Origin: CAVUMR01 sp963742715
Lineage (GTDB): Bacteria; Actinomycetota; Actinomycetes; Mycobacteriales; Micromonosporaceae
DNA: 64,000 nt
Direction: 5' to 3'
Assembly: GCA_963742715.1 (NCBI GenBank)
Contig: CAVUMR010000001.1
Location: forward strand, 310,001-374,000
Shown piece after piece: positions 1 through 9,284 of the stretch. A program made the translations under genes and the position numbers. Position 1 is the first letter of the stretch; each line of letters opens with the position of its first letter. The notes under the pieces were generated by a model that searched no databases, was not told the DNA's origin, and was given only the letters and a program-made list of their open reading frames with translations.

Positions 1-636
1 GGCGAGGCGGTCACTCTGATCGGCGCCAACGGGGCCGGTAAGTCCACCGTCCTGAAGGCCGCTGCGGGGCTCCTGCCGGCGCGTAGTGGCCGGGTGCTGT
101 TCGACGGTACCGACGTGACGTCCTGGCCCGCGGAACGCCGTGCCAGGGCCGGTATCGGGCTGGTTCCGGAGGGCCGCCGGGTCTTCCCCGGGCTGTCCGT
201 CGCGGACAACCTGCTGCTCGGCAGGTACCGGCGTGCGCGCCGGGCCCGGCGGGACCGGATCGACACGGTGTACGAGCTGTTCCCGATCCTGCGCCAGCGG
301 ATGGCTCAGCCGGCCGGCACGCTGTCCGGCGGCGAGCAGCAGATGCTGGCGATCGGGCGGGCGCTCGCGGGTGGGCCGCGGCTACTGCTGCTGGACGAGC
401 CGTCGTTGGGTCTGGCGCCGCGGGCCGTCGCCGAGGTGACCGGCGCGCTGGCCGAGCTGACCCGCCAGGACGTGACCCTGGTACTGGTGGAGCAGAACGC
501 GCAGGCCGCGTTCCAGGTGGCCCGAAGCGGTTGGCTGCTGGATCGCGGCCGGCTGCGGCTGTCCGGGACCACCGCCGAACTCGCCGCGGACGACCGGGTC
601 CGGGCTGCCTATCTCGGCGCCGAACTCGAGGCCTGA
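1..636 (+). CDS. livF: Branched-chain amino acid-type ABC transporter ATPase (LivF), 5' truncated by the window
   Basis: ATP-hydrolysing cassette of a LivF-type importer. The frame is open from base 1, so the true start lies upstream. Visible motifs are Walker A GANGAGKST (nt 22-48), the signature LSGGEQQML (about nt 322-348), Walker B LLLLDEP (about nt 383-403) and the H-loop region LVLVEQN. The protein ends YLGAELEA, as LivF proteins do. The upstream transporter genes are outside the window. It is a second system, distinct from the complete liv operon at 5.7-10.5 kb on the other strand. It converges on cvnD, with a hairpin between them. Confidence 0.93.
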   Translation, partial: GEAVTLIGANGAGKSTVLKAAAGLLPARSGRVLFDGTDVTSWPAERRARAGIGLVPEGRRVFPGLSVADNLLLGRYRRARRARRDRIDTVYELFPILRQRMAQPAGTLSGGEQQMLAIGRALAGGPRLLLLDEPSLGLAPRAVAEVTGALAELTRQDVTLVLVEQNAQAAFQVARSGWLLDRGRLRLSGTTAELAADDRVRAAYLGAELEA

Positions 637-646
637 CCGGCTCCTG

Positions 647-677
647 CGCGGGACCGCTCTACGCCGACCGTCCCGCG
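647..677. terminator. Hairpin between convergent livF and cvnD
   Basis: CGCGGGAC at 647-654 pairs with GTCCCGCG at 670-677, giving an 8-bp stem and a 15-nt loop. There is no T-tract, as is usual in actinobacteria. It sits 11 bp after the livF stop and before the converging cvnD stop, so it could serve both strands. Confidence 0.45.
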
Positions 678-744
678 GTATCTCTTCTGAGCCACCCGGC
701 CGGCCATGGGCGGAGCGGCTGGTCGCCCGGGAACGGCTGATCGA

Positions 745-1335
745 TCAGTGGCTGGGGGCGGCCTGCCGGGAGCGGCGCAGCGAGAGGACGTACTCGACCA
801 GCGAGATCAGTACCTGCTTGGTCGCCTCCCGGCCGCGCGCGTCGGTCGGGATTACCGGTACGTCCGGCGCCACCGCCAGCGCCTCGCGTACCTCGTTGAT
901 GTCGTGGTACTGCAGCCCGTCGAAGCAGTTGATCGCGATCAGGTACGGCAGGCGGCGGTGCTCGAAGAAGTCCACCGCGGCGAAACAGTCCGCGAGCCGA
1001 CGGGTGTCCACCAGTACCACCGCACCGATCGCGCCGCGGATCAGCTCGTCCCACATGAACCAGAAGCGGGTCTGGCCCGGTGTACCGAACAGGTACAGGA
1101 TGAGGTCCGAGTCGATGGTGATCCGGCCGAAGTCCATCGCCACAGTGGTCGTCGTCTTGCCCGGTACATCCGGGTTGTCGTCGACGCCCACGCCAGCCGT
1201 CGTCATGATGGCCTCGGTGGTCAGCGGCGTGATCTCCGACACCGACCCGACCAGCGTGGTCTTGCCGACACCGAACCCACCGGCGATGACGATCTTCGCG
1301 GACGTCACGCGACCGCCTGCGCTGCGGTAGGCCAC
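745..1335 (-). CDS. cvnD: Conservon small GTPase-like ATP/GTP-binding protein CvnD
   Basis: Ras-like GTPase of the conservon complex, which acts at the membrane with CvnA-C as a signalling module resembling eukaryotic G-protein systems. The P-loop GGFGVGKTT lies near the N-terminus and a LFGTPGQ motif matches the switch II region of this family. I chose the GTG at 1333-1335 because a GGAGG lies 7 nt upstream and it begins directly after the cvnC stop. This gives 196 aa, the usual size. An in-frame GTG at 1356 would overlap cvnC. It is the last gene of the cvnABCD operon. Confidence 0.93.
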   Translation of the reverse strand: MAYRSAGGRVTSAKIVIAGGFGVGKTTLVGSVSEITPLTTEAIMTTAGVGVDDNPDVPGKTTTTVAMDFGRITIDSDLILYLFGTPGQTRFWFMWDELIRGAIGAVVLVDTRRLADCFAAVDFFEHRRLPYLIAINCFDGLQYHDINEVREALAVAPDVPVIPTDARGREATKQVLISLVEYVLSLRRSRQAAPSH

Positions 1336-1336
1336 G

Positions 1337-1702
1337 TCAGAGCCTCCGAAGTCCACTCAGCACCCTCTCCAGCAGTTCCATGCCCACGGCGTCGTCGTCG
1401 ATCGACGTCGGTGCGTACACCGAAACCATGCCCTCGGCAGCCATGTCGGCCACCAGGACACGGGTAACACCGAGGGGCAGCTGCATCCGCGCGGCGATCT
1501 CGGCGAGCGACTGCACGCGTAATGCGCAGAGCCCGACGATCAGCTGCTGCTCCCGACCACCAATCGCACCCGTCTCCCGGCCACGGGGCGTCGTCTCGAT
1601 AAGTGCCTCAATGGCGATGTCAACCCGGGGACGGGTCCGGCCACGCGTGACGGCATACGGACGCACAAGTGCGCCAGCAGGTTCGTCGAACTCGTCGACC
1701 AT
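1337..1702 (-). CDS. cvnC: Conservon DUF742 protein CvnC
   Basis: 121-aa DUF742 protein. The N-terminus carries the family hallmark LVRPYAVTRGRTRP. The C-terminal half reads like a winged-helix fold, with LAEIAARMQLPLGVTRVLVADM resembling a helix-turn-helix. In conservons this protein sits between the roadblock protein and the GTPase. It starts 30 bp after cvnB and its stop abuts the cvnD start, consistent with translational coupling. The precise biochemical role is not known for the family. Confidence 0.92.
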   Translation of the reverse strand: MVDEFDEPAGALVRPYAVTRGRTRPRVDIAIEALIETTPRGRETGAIGGREQQLIVGLCALRVQSLAEIAARMQLPLGVTRVLVADMAAEGMVSVYAPTSIDDDAVGMELLERVLSGLRRL

Positions 1703-1732
1703 CGCCTACACCCCCGAGCCGTCCACGCGCCG

Positions 1733-2149
1733 CTAGCTCAACCGGGGCGCCGACTCGCGCGGCGCCGGGGTCAATGCGTCGCCGACCCGGTCGACCAGCA
1801 AGGCCATCTCGTACCCGACCTGACCGACGTCGCAGCTGCGAGCGGCCAGTACGGCGAACGAGGAGCCATCGCTGATGGACATGAGGAAGAGAAAGCCGTT
1901 GTCCATCTCCACCACGGTCTGCAGTACCGCGCCGCCCTCGAAGCACCGGGAAGCCCCTTGAGTGAGGCTGACCAGGCCGGAAGCGATCGCGGCGAGCTGG
2001 TCCGCCCGGTCCCGGGGAAGATCCCGGGACGCGGCCAGTAACAGCCCGTCCGCTGACACGGCGACCGCGTGCGCGACACCGGGGACGCGGTCGGCGAAGT
2101 TGGACAGCAGCCAACCGAGGTCCTGTGTACCGATCTGCTGGGTCGTCAT
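1733..2149 (-). CDS. cvnB: Conservon roadblock/LC7 domain protein CvnB
   Basis: 138-aa roadblock/LC7 protein, likely a GTPase-activating or scaffold partner of CvnD (family knowledge). The sequence shows the typical order: an N-terminal LGWLLSNFADRVPGV helix, then SADGLLLAASRDLPRDRADQL, then a beta-rich half with VVEMDNGFLFLMSI. The ATG overlaps the cvnA stop by 4 bp (ATGA), so translation is coupled to the sensor gene. Confidence 0.93.
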   Translation of the reverse strand: MTTQQIGTQDLGWLLSNFADRVPGVAHAVAVSADGLLLAASRDLPRDRADQLAAIASGLVSLTQGASRCFEGGAVLQTVVEMDNGFLFLMSISDGSSFAVLAARSCDVGQVGYEMALLVDRVGDALTPAPRESAPRLS

Positions 2150-5100
2150 GCCTCCTGCTCCTTGCCGGCACCCTTGCTACTCGTCTTGCGACGGGGTATC
2201 GGAGTAGTGGTTCGCTGTTGCTTGTTCGCCCGGCCGCGCTGCACCCCGCGGTGGTACGCCGAGAGCAGCCCTCGTACCTGCTCGGGCGACCGGTCCCGCC
2301 GCGTTGCCGCGGCAGTCTCGACGCCACCCGGTACGAGTTGAGCCATCGGCACCCGCTTGGGCAAGCCCGCGCCGGTCGTCTCTTTGGGCGCATCCGGCGC
2401 CGCCGCGGCAGCCCGCCAGCCGTCGTCCGCCGCGGAGCTCCACACCTCTGTCGGTACGTCTGCCGGCTCGTCCACCGGTGGCCGGTCCGCCGGCGGGGTG
2501 GCCGGAGGCGGCGGCGGGGACGGCTCGACCCGGCTGGACGCCGTGGCCGGCTGTCGGCGCGGTGGCTCCGAGCCCGTACCGACCGGTGGGGCCGGGGTGG
2601 GCGGCGGTCCGCCCGCGGGCGGACCGGCCGGTGGCCGGGTCGCCCCGACCGGGCTGCCGCCACCAGGAGGGCTGCTCGGCCGGGCGTCGCCGCCCTGCCG
2701 GGGCTTGGCCGTGTGACTGCGGAACCAGGCCGATTCGACCTCGCGGAAGATCGGCAGCTCCATCGTGTCGTCGACGTTCTTGGGGATCAGCTGACCACCG
2801 TCGGCGCCGCGGGTCTTGCCCTGCCGGCCGGCCTCGGCACCGGCGGCAGAGGCGCCCGCCAACCCGTCGGCGACCCAGCCCGGGCTGCCGCCCGGCCGCA
2901 TCGGCGGCTGCTGACCGGTGGTTCCGCCGGGTGCGGTGATCGGCGGGCCGGCCGGGGTACCGCGGCGCACGTCAGCCGGGCCGCTCGACGTGGCGGCCGG
3001 CGGGATGGCGCCGAAGGCCGGGCCCCCGTCGGACGGGCTGCGGGTCCCCGCCGGGGGACCACCGACCGGACGTCCACGCTCGGGGGTACCGCGCTGCGGT
3101 CCGTTCGAGCTGATGAAGCCACTGCCGGTCGTCCGGATCGGACCAGCGGCCGGCCGGTCCGTCGGTACCGCCGGGAACTCGCCGGTGTCGGAATGCCGGC
3201 GCGGCAGGTCGGCGACCATGCCGCCGTTGGACTGGCCGAAACCGGTGGACGCGGCGGGCAGGTCGAACCGTCGCGACGGCTCGTACGCCGGCTGGATCGG
3301 TGCCATCGAGGAGCGCTGCTCCGGGCCCTCCAGCGCGAGCGGCGTGCTCGGGCCGGGCAGGCCGGCCTGCGGGCGGCCGAAGCGCTGTGCGATGACCAGC
3401 ACCCGGGCCGGCAGGATGACGTCGGCGATGGTGCCCTGGTCCGGTGCCGCCCGCAGCTCCACCCGGATGCCGTGCCGGGTGGCCAGCCGGCCGACCACGA
3501 CCAGACCCATCATCCGGGACACAGCGACGTCGACCAGGGGCGGATTGGCGAGTCGCACGTTCAGCTCGTTCAGCTGGTCCGGGGAGATCCCCAGGCCACG
3601 GTCCTCGATCTGGACGATCGCCCGGTCGCCGACCCGGCGCGCGTCCACCACGACCACCGTGTCCGGCGGCGAGAAGGAGGTCGCGTTGTCGAGCAGCTCG
3701 GCGAGCAGGTGCGCCACGTCGTTGACGGCCGCGGCGGCAACCTCGACGTCGCGGTCGACGATGCCGAACTCGATCCGGGTGTACTGCTCGACCTCGGACT
3801 GCGCGGCGCGCAGCACGTCGCCCAGCGGTGCCACGTCCCGTCGCGCCCGGCTGCTGTCGGCGCCGGCGAGAACCAGCAGGTTCTCGTCGTTCCGGCGCAT
3901 CCGGGTGGCGAGGTGGTCGAGCTGGAACAGCTTGGCCAAGCGGTCCGGGTCCTCCTCGCCGTGCTCGAGCCGGTCGAGGTGACCGATCAACCGGTCGACC
4001 AGGATCTGGCTTCGGCGGGCGAGGTTGACGAACATCGTGGAGACGCTTGCCCGTAGGGCGGCCTGCTCGGCCGCGGTACGGACCGCCTCGCGGTGTACCA
4101 CGTTGAAGGCCTGGGCGACCTGGCCGATCTCGTCCCGGCCGCGCACCTGCACCGGATCGCCCATCTGGGCGGCCACGTCTTCCGGGGTGAGCTCGCCGAG
4201 TGTCTCGGTGTCACGCAGCCGGGCGACCGCCTGCGGCAGCCCCTCGTACGCCACCTGAAGCGCGCCCTCCCGCAGGCGGCGCAGCGACGCGGCCATCGAC
4301 CGGGCCACGAGCAAGGTGATCAGGATGGCGATCAGCAGCGTGAGCAGCACCGCGCTGGACTCGATGATGACCCGCCGCACCTGGGCGTCGCGCTGCGCGG
4401 TCACGTTGCCGATGAACTCGCCGTCGAGCTGCTTCTCGACGCTGCGCAGCAGGTCGGCGCGGGCTCGCATGGCCTGGGTCCAGTCCGAGGCCGAGATCGC
4501 CAGATCGCTCTGTCCGTCCGCCGGGGTACGGCTGACCGCGCCCTCGAACACCTGGGTCCGCTGTACCTCGGCACCGGTGACGGTCCGGTCGAGCAGTGCC
4601 TGGTGCGTACCGGTGGCCGACTGGTCGAAGCCGAGCCGCGCCTCTTCCTGCGCGGTGAGCGCACCCACGAACGTCTGTTGCTGCGCCGGAGTGATGTCGC
4701 CGAACTCGATCATGCGCAGTACGGAGAGCTCCTCCAGCGACAGCGACTCCTTGAGCTCGGAGATCGCGGCATCCGCACGGGCCGCGTCGACGATGCCCGG
4801 GTCGGTGTTGAGCTGGACGAGCCCCTGCCGGTAGGCGATCAGGTCGGCGATGAGAATCCGGTACCGGAAGGCGGCGGTGGACAGCGACACCTGCCCGGCG
4901 TCGAGCACCTCGAGGCGGAGCTTGTCCAGCGCGTTGAGGCCCGTATCGGTCCGGGTGAGGATGTCGTCGATGCTGGTCGGCGCGTTCCGGATCAGCCCGT
5001 GCCGGTTCTTGAACTGGGCCGCGGCCTCGTCCGTGACGCCGATCTGGTCACGGAACTCGGTGCTCAACGCGTTCCGGTCGGCCCCGGAGGAGCTGAGGAA

Positions 5101-5370
5101 CTCCGCGGCGTCGGAACGCTCGCGTTGGAGCTCGTGGATCAGGCGTCCGGCATCCGCGCCGAGTACGGCCAGCGACCGCTGCTGATCCGCGTTGATCGCC
5201 TCGCGACCGTTGCGATTCAGCTCGACTACGGCCAGCGCAACGATCGCGACGACCGGAATGACCAGAATGATGCCAAGCTTCGACTGGATCCGGACGTTAC
5301 GCAACCGGGGAAAGATCCCACGGCTACGCGGAGTAGCAGAAGCCGGCGCAGTCGCGTCCCGCTTGGTCAA
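2146..5370 (-). CDS. cvnA: Conservon sensor histidine kinase-like protein CvnA (NIT/HAMP/HATPase)
   Basis: 1074-aa membrane sensor heading the conservon operon. Order: cytoplasmic N-terminus, membrane segment about residues 32-50, extracytoplasmic nitrate/nitrite-sensing-like helical domain, second membrane segment about 335-355, HAMP (about 367-417), a dimerisation helix, then an HATPase with N-box AHLLAELLDNAT (about 550-562) and G-box EDRGLGI. About the last 350 residues are Pro/Gly-rich and probably disordered. The start is TTG with GGAGG 8 nt upstream. No classical H-box or response regulator is visible, as expected for CvnA. Confidence 0.92.
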   Translation of the reverse strand: MTKRDATAPASATPRSRGIFPRLRNVRIQSKLGIILVIPVVAIVALAVVELNRNGREAINADQQRSLAVLGADAGRLIHELQRERSDAAEFLSSSGADRNALSTEFRDQIGVTDEAAAQFKNRHGLIRNAPTSIDDILTRTDTGLNALDKLRLEVLDAGQVSLSTAAFRYRILIADLIAYRQGLVQLNTDPGIVDAARADAAISELKESLSLEELSVLRMIEFGDITPAQQQTFVGALTAQEEARLGFDQSATGTHQALLDRTVTGAEVQRTQVFEGAVSRTPADGQSDLAISASDWTQAMRARADLLRSVEKQLDGEFIGNVTAQRDAQVRRVIIESSAVLLTLLIAILITLLVARSMAASLRRLREGALQVAYEGLPQAVARLRDTETLGELTPEDVAAQMGDPVQVRGRDEIGQVAQAFNVVHREAVRTAAEQAALRASVSTMFVNLARRSQILVDRLIGHLDRLEHGEEDPDRLAKLFQLDHLATRMRRNDENLLVLAGADSSRARRDVAPLGDVLRAAQSEVEQYTRIEFGIVDRDVEVAAAAVNDVAHLLAELLDNATSFSPPDTVVVVDARRVGDRAIVQIEDRGLGISPDQLNELNVRLANPPLVDVAVSRMMGLVVVGRLATRHGIRVELRAAPDQGTIADVILPARVLVIAQRFGRPQAGLPGPSTPLALEGPEQRSSMAPIQPAYEPSRRFDLPAASTGFGQSNGGMVADLPRRHSDTGEFPAVPTDRPAAGPIRTTGSGFISSNGPQRGTPERGRPVGGPPAGTRSPSDGGPAFGAIPPAATSSGPADVRRGTPAGPPITAPGGTTGQQPPMRPGGSPGWVADGLAGASAAGAEAGRQGKTRGADGGQLIPKNVDDTMELPIFREVESAWFRSHTAKPRQGGDARPSSPPGGGSPVGATRPPAGPPAGGPPPTPAPPVGTGSEPPRRQPATASSRVEPSPPPPPATPPADRPPVDEPADVPTEVWSSAADDGWRAAAAAPDAPKETTGAGLPKRVPMAQLVPGGVETAAATRRDRSPEQVRGLLSAYHRGVQRGRANKQQRTTTPIPRRKTSSKGAGKEQEA

Positions 5371-5731
5371 CTAGCCGCCCTCCACGACAGGTGCTCTTGA
5401 GGTGTGATCAAACCGGCTCCGATTCGAGCCTTTGGGATTCCACCACGGCATCTGCCGAAGCGAAAGCCCGCATACCCCATCGATTCCAGGCCTGCGGAAT
5501 AGTGCCGACCAGTGGCCTCATCACATCGCTCAGTGCGAAGAACCATTTACGTTACGTAATATCTGAACAGTTCCTTCGTTCTCGTACGATGCGCTCGCCA
5601 CGGTACTCACAGCCCCATTCCGGTCCGCAGCCGACCCCTGGTCGCGCTTGCGATCGCGCACTCGGTGACTATCCACGGTGTCGCTTTTGCCGGAACGGCC
5701 CGGTTCACGATGATCTGCGCGTACACCTTTC
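5371..5731. other. 361-bp spacer between the liv operon end and cvnA
   Basis: No gene is supported. The spacer is noticeably AT-richer than its surroundings between about 5535 and 5590. It should hold the end of the liv transcript and the cvn promoter. The one clear element is the 13-bp palindrome listed separately. I could not assign confident -35/-10 boxes. Confidence 0.6.
5547..5559. promoter_or_regulatory. 13-bp perfect palindrome upstream of the cvn operon
   Basis: TTACGTTACGTAA is a perfect inverted repeat around a central base, in an AT-rich pocket about 180 bp upstream of the cvnA start. Its size and symmetry fit a dimeric regulator site. The identity of any regulator is unknown. Confidence 0.4.
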
Positions 5732-6436
5732 TCACACGCCGAGTAGCGATCGGGCCCGATCGGGATCGGCGCGGAAGTCGTCCAACGAGGTGTCCAGCGC
5801 AATGCTGCCCTTTTCCATCACGGCGACCCGGCTGGCAACCGAGAACGCCAGCCTCAGGTCCTGCTCGACCAGGGCTATACCCAGCCCCTGTCCGGCCAAC
5901 TCCCGGATCACCTCGCCGATCCGATCCACCAGGGCCGGCGCCAGCCCCTCGGAGGGCTCGTCGAGCAGCAGCAGCCGCGGGTTGGTGACCAGCGCGCGGG
6001 CGATGGCCAGCATCTGCTGCTCACCGCCGGAGAGCTGGTCGCCCCGGTGGGACAGCCGCTCGCGCAGCCGCGGCAGCAGCTCCAGCACCCGGGCCCGGTT
6101 CCACGGGCCGGACCGGCCGTACCGCTCGGCGATGGCCAGATGCTCGTCCACGGTCAGCGAGGTGAACACCCGCCGCCCCTGCGGTACCAGCCCCACACCG
6201 GCCCTGGCGATCGTCTCCGGGGCGTTGCCGGCCATCTCGGTACCGCCGATGCGGACGCTGCCCCGGTACGGCCGGACCAGGCCGACGATCGCGCTGAGCA
6301 GCGTGGTTTTGCCGGCCCCGTTGCGGCCGAGGATGGTGAGCACCTCGTCGGTGGAGACGGTCAGGTCGACCGAGTGCAGCACGCTCGATCCGGCATAGCC
6401 GGCGGTCACGTCGCGGACCTCGAGGAACGCGGTCAC
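5732..6436 (-). CDS. livF: Branched-chain amino acid-type ABC transporter ATPase LivF
   Basis: 234-aa ATPase, the last gene of the livKHMGF operon. Walker A is GRNGAGKTT, the signature LSGGEQQMLAIARAL and Walker B LLLLDEPSEGL. The GTG at 6434-6436 overlaps the livG stop by 4 bp (GTGA). Longer in-frame upstream readings run antisense inside livG and are not real. It pairs with LivG to power uptake through LivH/LivM. Substrate is probably a branched-chain amino acid, or an amide or urea-like solute, which sequence alone cannot settle. Confidence 0.94.
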   Translation of the reverse strand: MTAFLEVRDVTAGYAGSSVLHSVDLTVSTDEVLTILGRNGAGKTTLLSAIVGLVRPYRGSVRIGGTEMAGNAPETIARAGVGLVPQGRRVFTSLTVDEHLAIAERYGRSGPWNRARVLELLPRLRERLSHRGDQLSGGEQQMLAIARALVTNPRLLLLDEPSEGLAPALVDRIGEVIRELAGQGLGIALVEQDLRLAFSVASRVAVMEKGSIALDTSLDDFRADPDRARSLLGV

Positions 6437-7248
6437 CGCCGCCGCCCGGCTTCCGGGAACAGCTCGGTCGGGTCGGTGGTACCGAGGTACGCGGTCTGCA
6501 CCTCGGCCGATGCCTTCACCTGCGCCGGGGTACCGGTGATCAGGTGCTGGCCGAGGTGCAGCACGGTGACCGTGTCGGCCACGCCGAAGACGAGGTCGAG
6601 GTCGTGCTCGATGATGACGAGGGTCATCTCCGCCGGGAGGTTTCCGAGCAACATCTTGAACCGGGCGGTCTCCGCCGGCGACATACCGGCGGCCGGCTCG
6701 TCCAGCAGCAGCATCCGGGGCCGCGCGGCCAGGGCCATCGCGACCTCGAGCTGGCGGCGTTCGCCGTGCGACAGCTCCCCGGCGGGCACCCGGCCGCGCC
6801 CGGGCAGCCCGACCCGCTCCAGCAGCTCGGCGCATTCGGCGACCAACGCGCGGTGGCGCAGCGCCGGCCGCAGCATCGACCACCCGACTCCGGCCCGCCG
6901 CTGCACGTTGACCAGCACGTTCTCCAGGGTGGACGCGCGCAGGAAGACCGCCGAGTGCTGGAAGGTGCGGGCGATACCGAGCCGGGCGCGCCGGTGCTCC
7001 GGCAGCCTGGTGATGTCCCGGCCGGCGAACCTGACCCGGCCCCGGCTGGACCGCAGCGAGCCGGCGATGAGGTTGAACAGCGTCGACTTGCCGGCACCGT
7101 TCGGCCCGATGATCGCGTGCCGGGCGCCGGGACGTACCGCGAGCGACACGTCGTCCACGGCTTTCAGCGAGCCGAAGGTACGGCTGATCCGGTCGATCTC
7201 GAGCAGCGCCCGGGGCAGCCCCGCTGGCAGCCCGTCCCAGCCGGTCAT
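6433..7248 (-). CDS. livG: Branched-chain amino acid-type ABC transporter ATPase LivG
   Basis: 271-aa ATPase with Walker A GPNGAGKST, signature LSHGERRQLEVAMALA and Walker B MLLLDEPAAGM. The C-terminus carries the LivG-type tail ending near the substrate-independent regulatory region (LGTTDPTELFPEAG). The ATG at 7246-7248 overlaps the livM stop by 4 bp, which fixes the start. It functions as a heterodimer with LivF. Confidence 0.94.
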   Translation of the reverse strand: MTGWDGLPAGLPRALLEIDRISRTFGSLKAVDDVSLAVRPGARHAIIGPNGAGKSTLFNLIAGSLRSSRGRVRFAGRDITRLPEHRRARLGIARTFQHSAVFLRASTLENVLVNVQRRAGVGWSMLRPALRHRALVAECAELLERVGLPGRGRVPAGELSHGERRQLEVAMALAARPRMLLLDEPAAGMSPAETARFKMLLGNLPAEMTLVIIEHDLDLVFGVADTVTVLHLGQHLITGTPAQVKASAEVQTAYLGTTDPTELFPEAGRRR

Positions 7249-8366
7249 CGGCGGCTGCCGCGCTGGTCCACCGGCTCCGGAGGTCCGGCCGCCACCAGAA
7301 CCGCCGGCACCTGTCGCCGCGGCGCGGGGCGGGGCAGGAACAGCCGGCGCTTCACCGTGTCGACCACGCCGGCGATGCCCTGGGGCAGCGCGTACACCAC
7401 GATCACGAACAGCAGGCCGAGCAGCAGCCAGCTGCGGCCGGCGAACATGCTGCCGAGGTAGTCCCGGGTGAGCAGCACGATGGCCGCGCCCAGGCAGGCG
7501 CCCCAGACCGAACCGGCGCCGCCGATCAGTACGGCCAGCAGGGCCAGCGCGGAGATGTCGAAGCCGATGTCGCCGGGCGAGATGAACCGCTGCGACGACA
7601 CGTACAGCGAGCCCGCGGCGCCGGCGAGCGCTCCGGCCAGCGTGTACATGGCGAGCAGATACCACCGCACCGCGTAGCCGGAGGCGCGCATCCGCTGCTC
7701 GTTGTCCCGGATCGCGCGTACCGCGAGCCCGAACGGTGACCGGACGACGGCCATCACGAGCACGAACAGCACCAGGAAGGCCGCCAGGACGTACAGGTAG
7801 GCCAGCCCGTCCAGGTTCACCGCCGGCAGGCCCCAGAACGGCACGGTGGCCGGTACCCCGACGATGCCGTCGCTGCCCTTGGTGACCGACTGCAGCTCGT
7901 TTGCCGCGCTGAAGGTCAACTGGCCGATGGCGATCGTGATCATGACGAAGGCGGAGCCGCGGGTCCGGACCGCGACCGCACCGGTCACCGCGGCCGCCAC
8001 TCCGGACGCGAGGATCGCCAGTCCCAGTTGGACCGGGCCGACGGCCGAGACGTGCATGGAGACGATGGCGCCGGTGTACGCGCCGACCCCGAAGTACGCG
8101 GCCTGCCCCAGCACGGTGCGCCCGGCCACCCCGGTGAGCAGGTCCGCGCTCATCGCGAGCAGGCCGAACGCGAGGATCTTCGAGGCGGTGCCGATGTTGT
8201 ACGGGCTGAGCAGCCACGGTGCGGCGACCAGCGCCAGCACCACACCGATCCGGCCGAGCCGCCCGAACAGGACCACCGGCCGCGGCAGCTGCTCATCCAG
8301 CTCGGGGATATACGGGATCGGCCGGAGTGGCCGTACCGGTCCGCGGACTCTCGACAGGACGCTCAT
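7245..8366 (-). CDS. livM: Branched-chain amino acid-type ABC transporter permease LivM
   Basis: 373-aa integral membrane permease with about 9-10 hydrophobic segments. The family motif region with a conserved Gly-rich turn (GGAGSVWGACLGA) lies near the C-terminus, where the coupling helix contacts the ATPases. The ATG overlaps the livH stop by 4 bp. The start MSVLSRVRG gives a short basic N-terminus before the first membrane helix. It forms the translocation path together with LivH. Confidence 0.93.
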   Translation of the reverse strand: MSVLSRVRGPVRPLRPIPYIPELDEQLPRPVVLFGRLGRIGVVLALVAAPWLLSPYNIGTASKILAFGLLAMSADLLTGVAGRTVLGQAAYFGVGAYTGAIVSMHVSAVGPVQLGLAILASGVAAAVTGAVAVRTRGSAFVMITIAIGQLTFSAANELQSVTKGSDGIVGVPATVPFWGLPAVNLDGLAYLYVLAAFLVLFVLVMAVVRSPFGLAVRAIRDNEQRMRASGYAVRWYLLAMYTLAGALAGAAGSLYVSSQRFISPGDIGFDISALALLAVLIGGAGSVWGACLGAAIVLLTRDYLGSMFAGRSWLLLGLLFVIVVYALPQGIAGVVDTVKRRLFLPRPAPRRQVPAVLVAAGPPEPVDQRGSRR

Positions 8367-9241
8367 CCGGTACGCGCCATCGAGACGAGCCCCTGGGGGC
8401 GTACCGCGAGTACCACGAACATGGCGCCGAACAGCAGGAACGCGGCGTACTGCGGGGCGAGCGCGACGCCGAGCGCCTGCACCTCGCCGACCAGCAGTCC
8501 GCCGACCAACGCTCCTCGAACCGAACCGAGACCCCCGACCACGACCACCACCAGAGAAAGCATCAGTACGTTCGTGTCCACGCCGGGGGCGGGGCCGAGG
8601 ATCGGGGCTCCGAGCACGCCGCCGACCACCGCGAGCACCGCGCCGACGGTGAACACGCCGAACAGGACCTTGCGGGTGTCCACGCCGAGCAGCCGGACCA
8701 TGTCCCGGTCGTTGACCGTGGCCCGGACCAGCGCGCCCAGGTGGGATCGCTCGAGCAGCAGGTAGACCGCGAGGGCCAGCACTCCGGCGATGCCGATGAA
8801 CACCAGCCGGTACAGCGGGTACACGTGGCCGAGCATGTTGACCGAGCTGCCCAGCGCTGCCGGCGGATCGGCCGGCAGCGGGTCCCCGCCGGAGAGCGCG
8901 AGGAACAGGTCGATGCCGAGGAACGACAGCCCGAGCGTCAGCATCGCCTGGGCATTGTGCCCGCGTCGGGCCAGCGGCTGGGTGGTGACGGTGAGCAGCG
9001 CGCCGCCGGCCACCCCCACCCCCAGTCCGGCGAGCAGGCCGAGCAGCAGGCCCGACCAGGTGTTGTCCGCGAGCAGGTACGCGAGGTAGGCGCCGGCGAG
9101 GTAGAGCGTGCCGTGAGCGAGGTTCAGCACGTTCATCATCCCGTACACAAGGGACAGCCCAACGGCCAGAGTGAACAGCAGCAGCCCGTAGGCCACACCG
9201 TCCACTATGGACACCAGGTTGGTGTCGAACCAACCGATCAC
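8363..9241 (-). CDS. livH: Branched-chain amino acid-type ABC transporter permease LivH
   Basis: 292-aa permease with about 8 membrane segments. It shows the LivH hallmark NLAHGTLYLAGAYLAY and a C-terminal GGLGSVRGALVGGLLVG coupling region. I chose the GTG at 9239-9241 (VIGWFDTNLV), preceded by a GAGGGGA-type ribosome site. Upstream in-frame sequence is Arg-rich and not protein-like. It begins 43 bp after the livK stop. Confidence 0.92.
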   Translation of the reverse strand: MIGWFDTNLVSIVDGVAYGLLLFTLAVGLSLVYGMMNVLNLAHGTLYLAGAYLAYLLADNTWSGLLLGLLAGLGVGVAGGALLTVTTQPLARRGHNAQAMLTLGLSFLGIDLFLALSGGDPLPADPPAALGSSVNMLGHVYPLYRLVFIGIAGVLALAVYLLLERSHLGALVRATVNDRDMVRLLGVDTRKVLFGVFTVGAVLAVVGGVLGAPILGPAPGVDTNVLMLSLVVVVVGGLGSVRGALVGGLLVGEVQALGVALAPQYAAFLLFGAMFVVLAVRPQGLVSMARTG

Positions 9242-9284
9242 GAGCTCATCCCCTCGCCGCCGCCTCCCCCGAGTCGTGCGCCGA

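Noticed and set aside
2125..4056. 643-codon plus-strand frame opposite cvnA
   Set aside because: It is antisense to a recognised sensor kinase, Arg/Gly-rich and without any family features.
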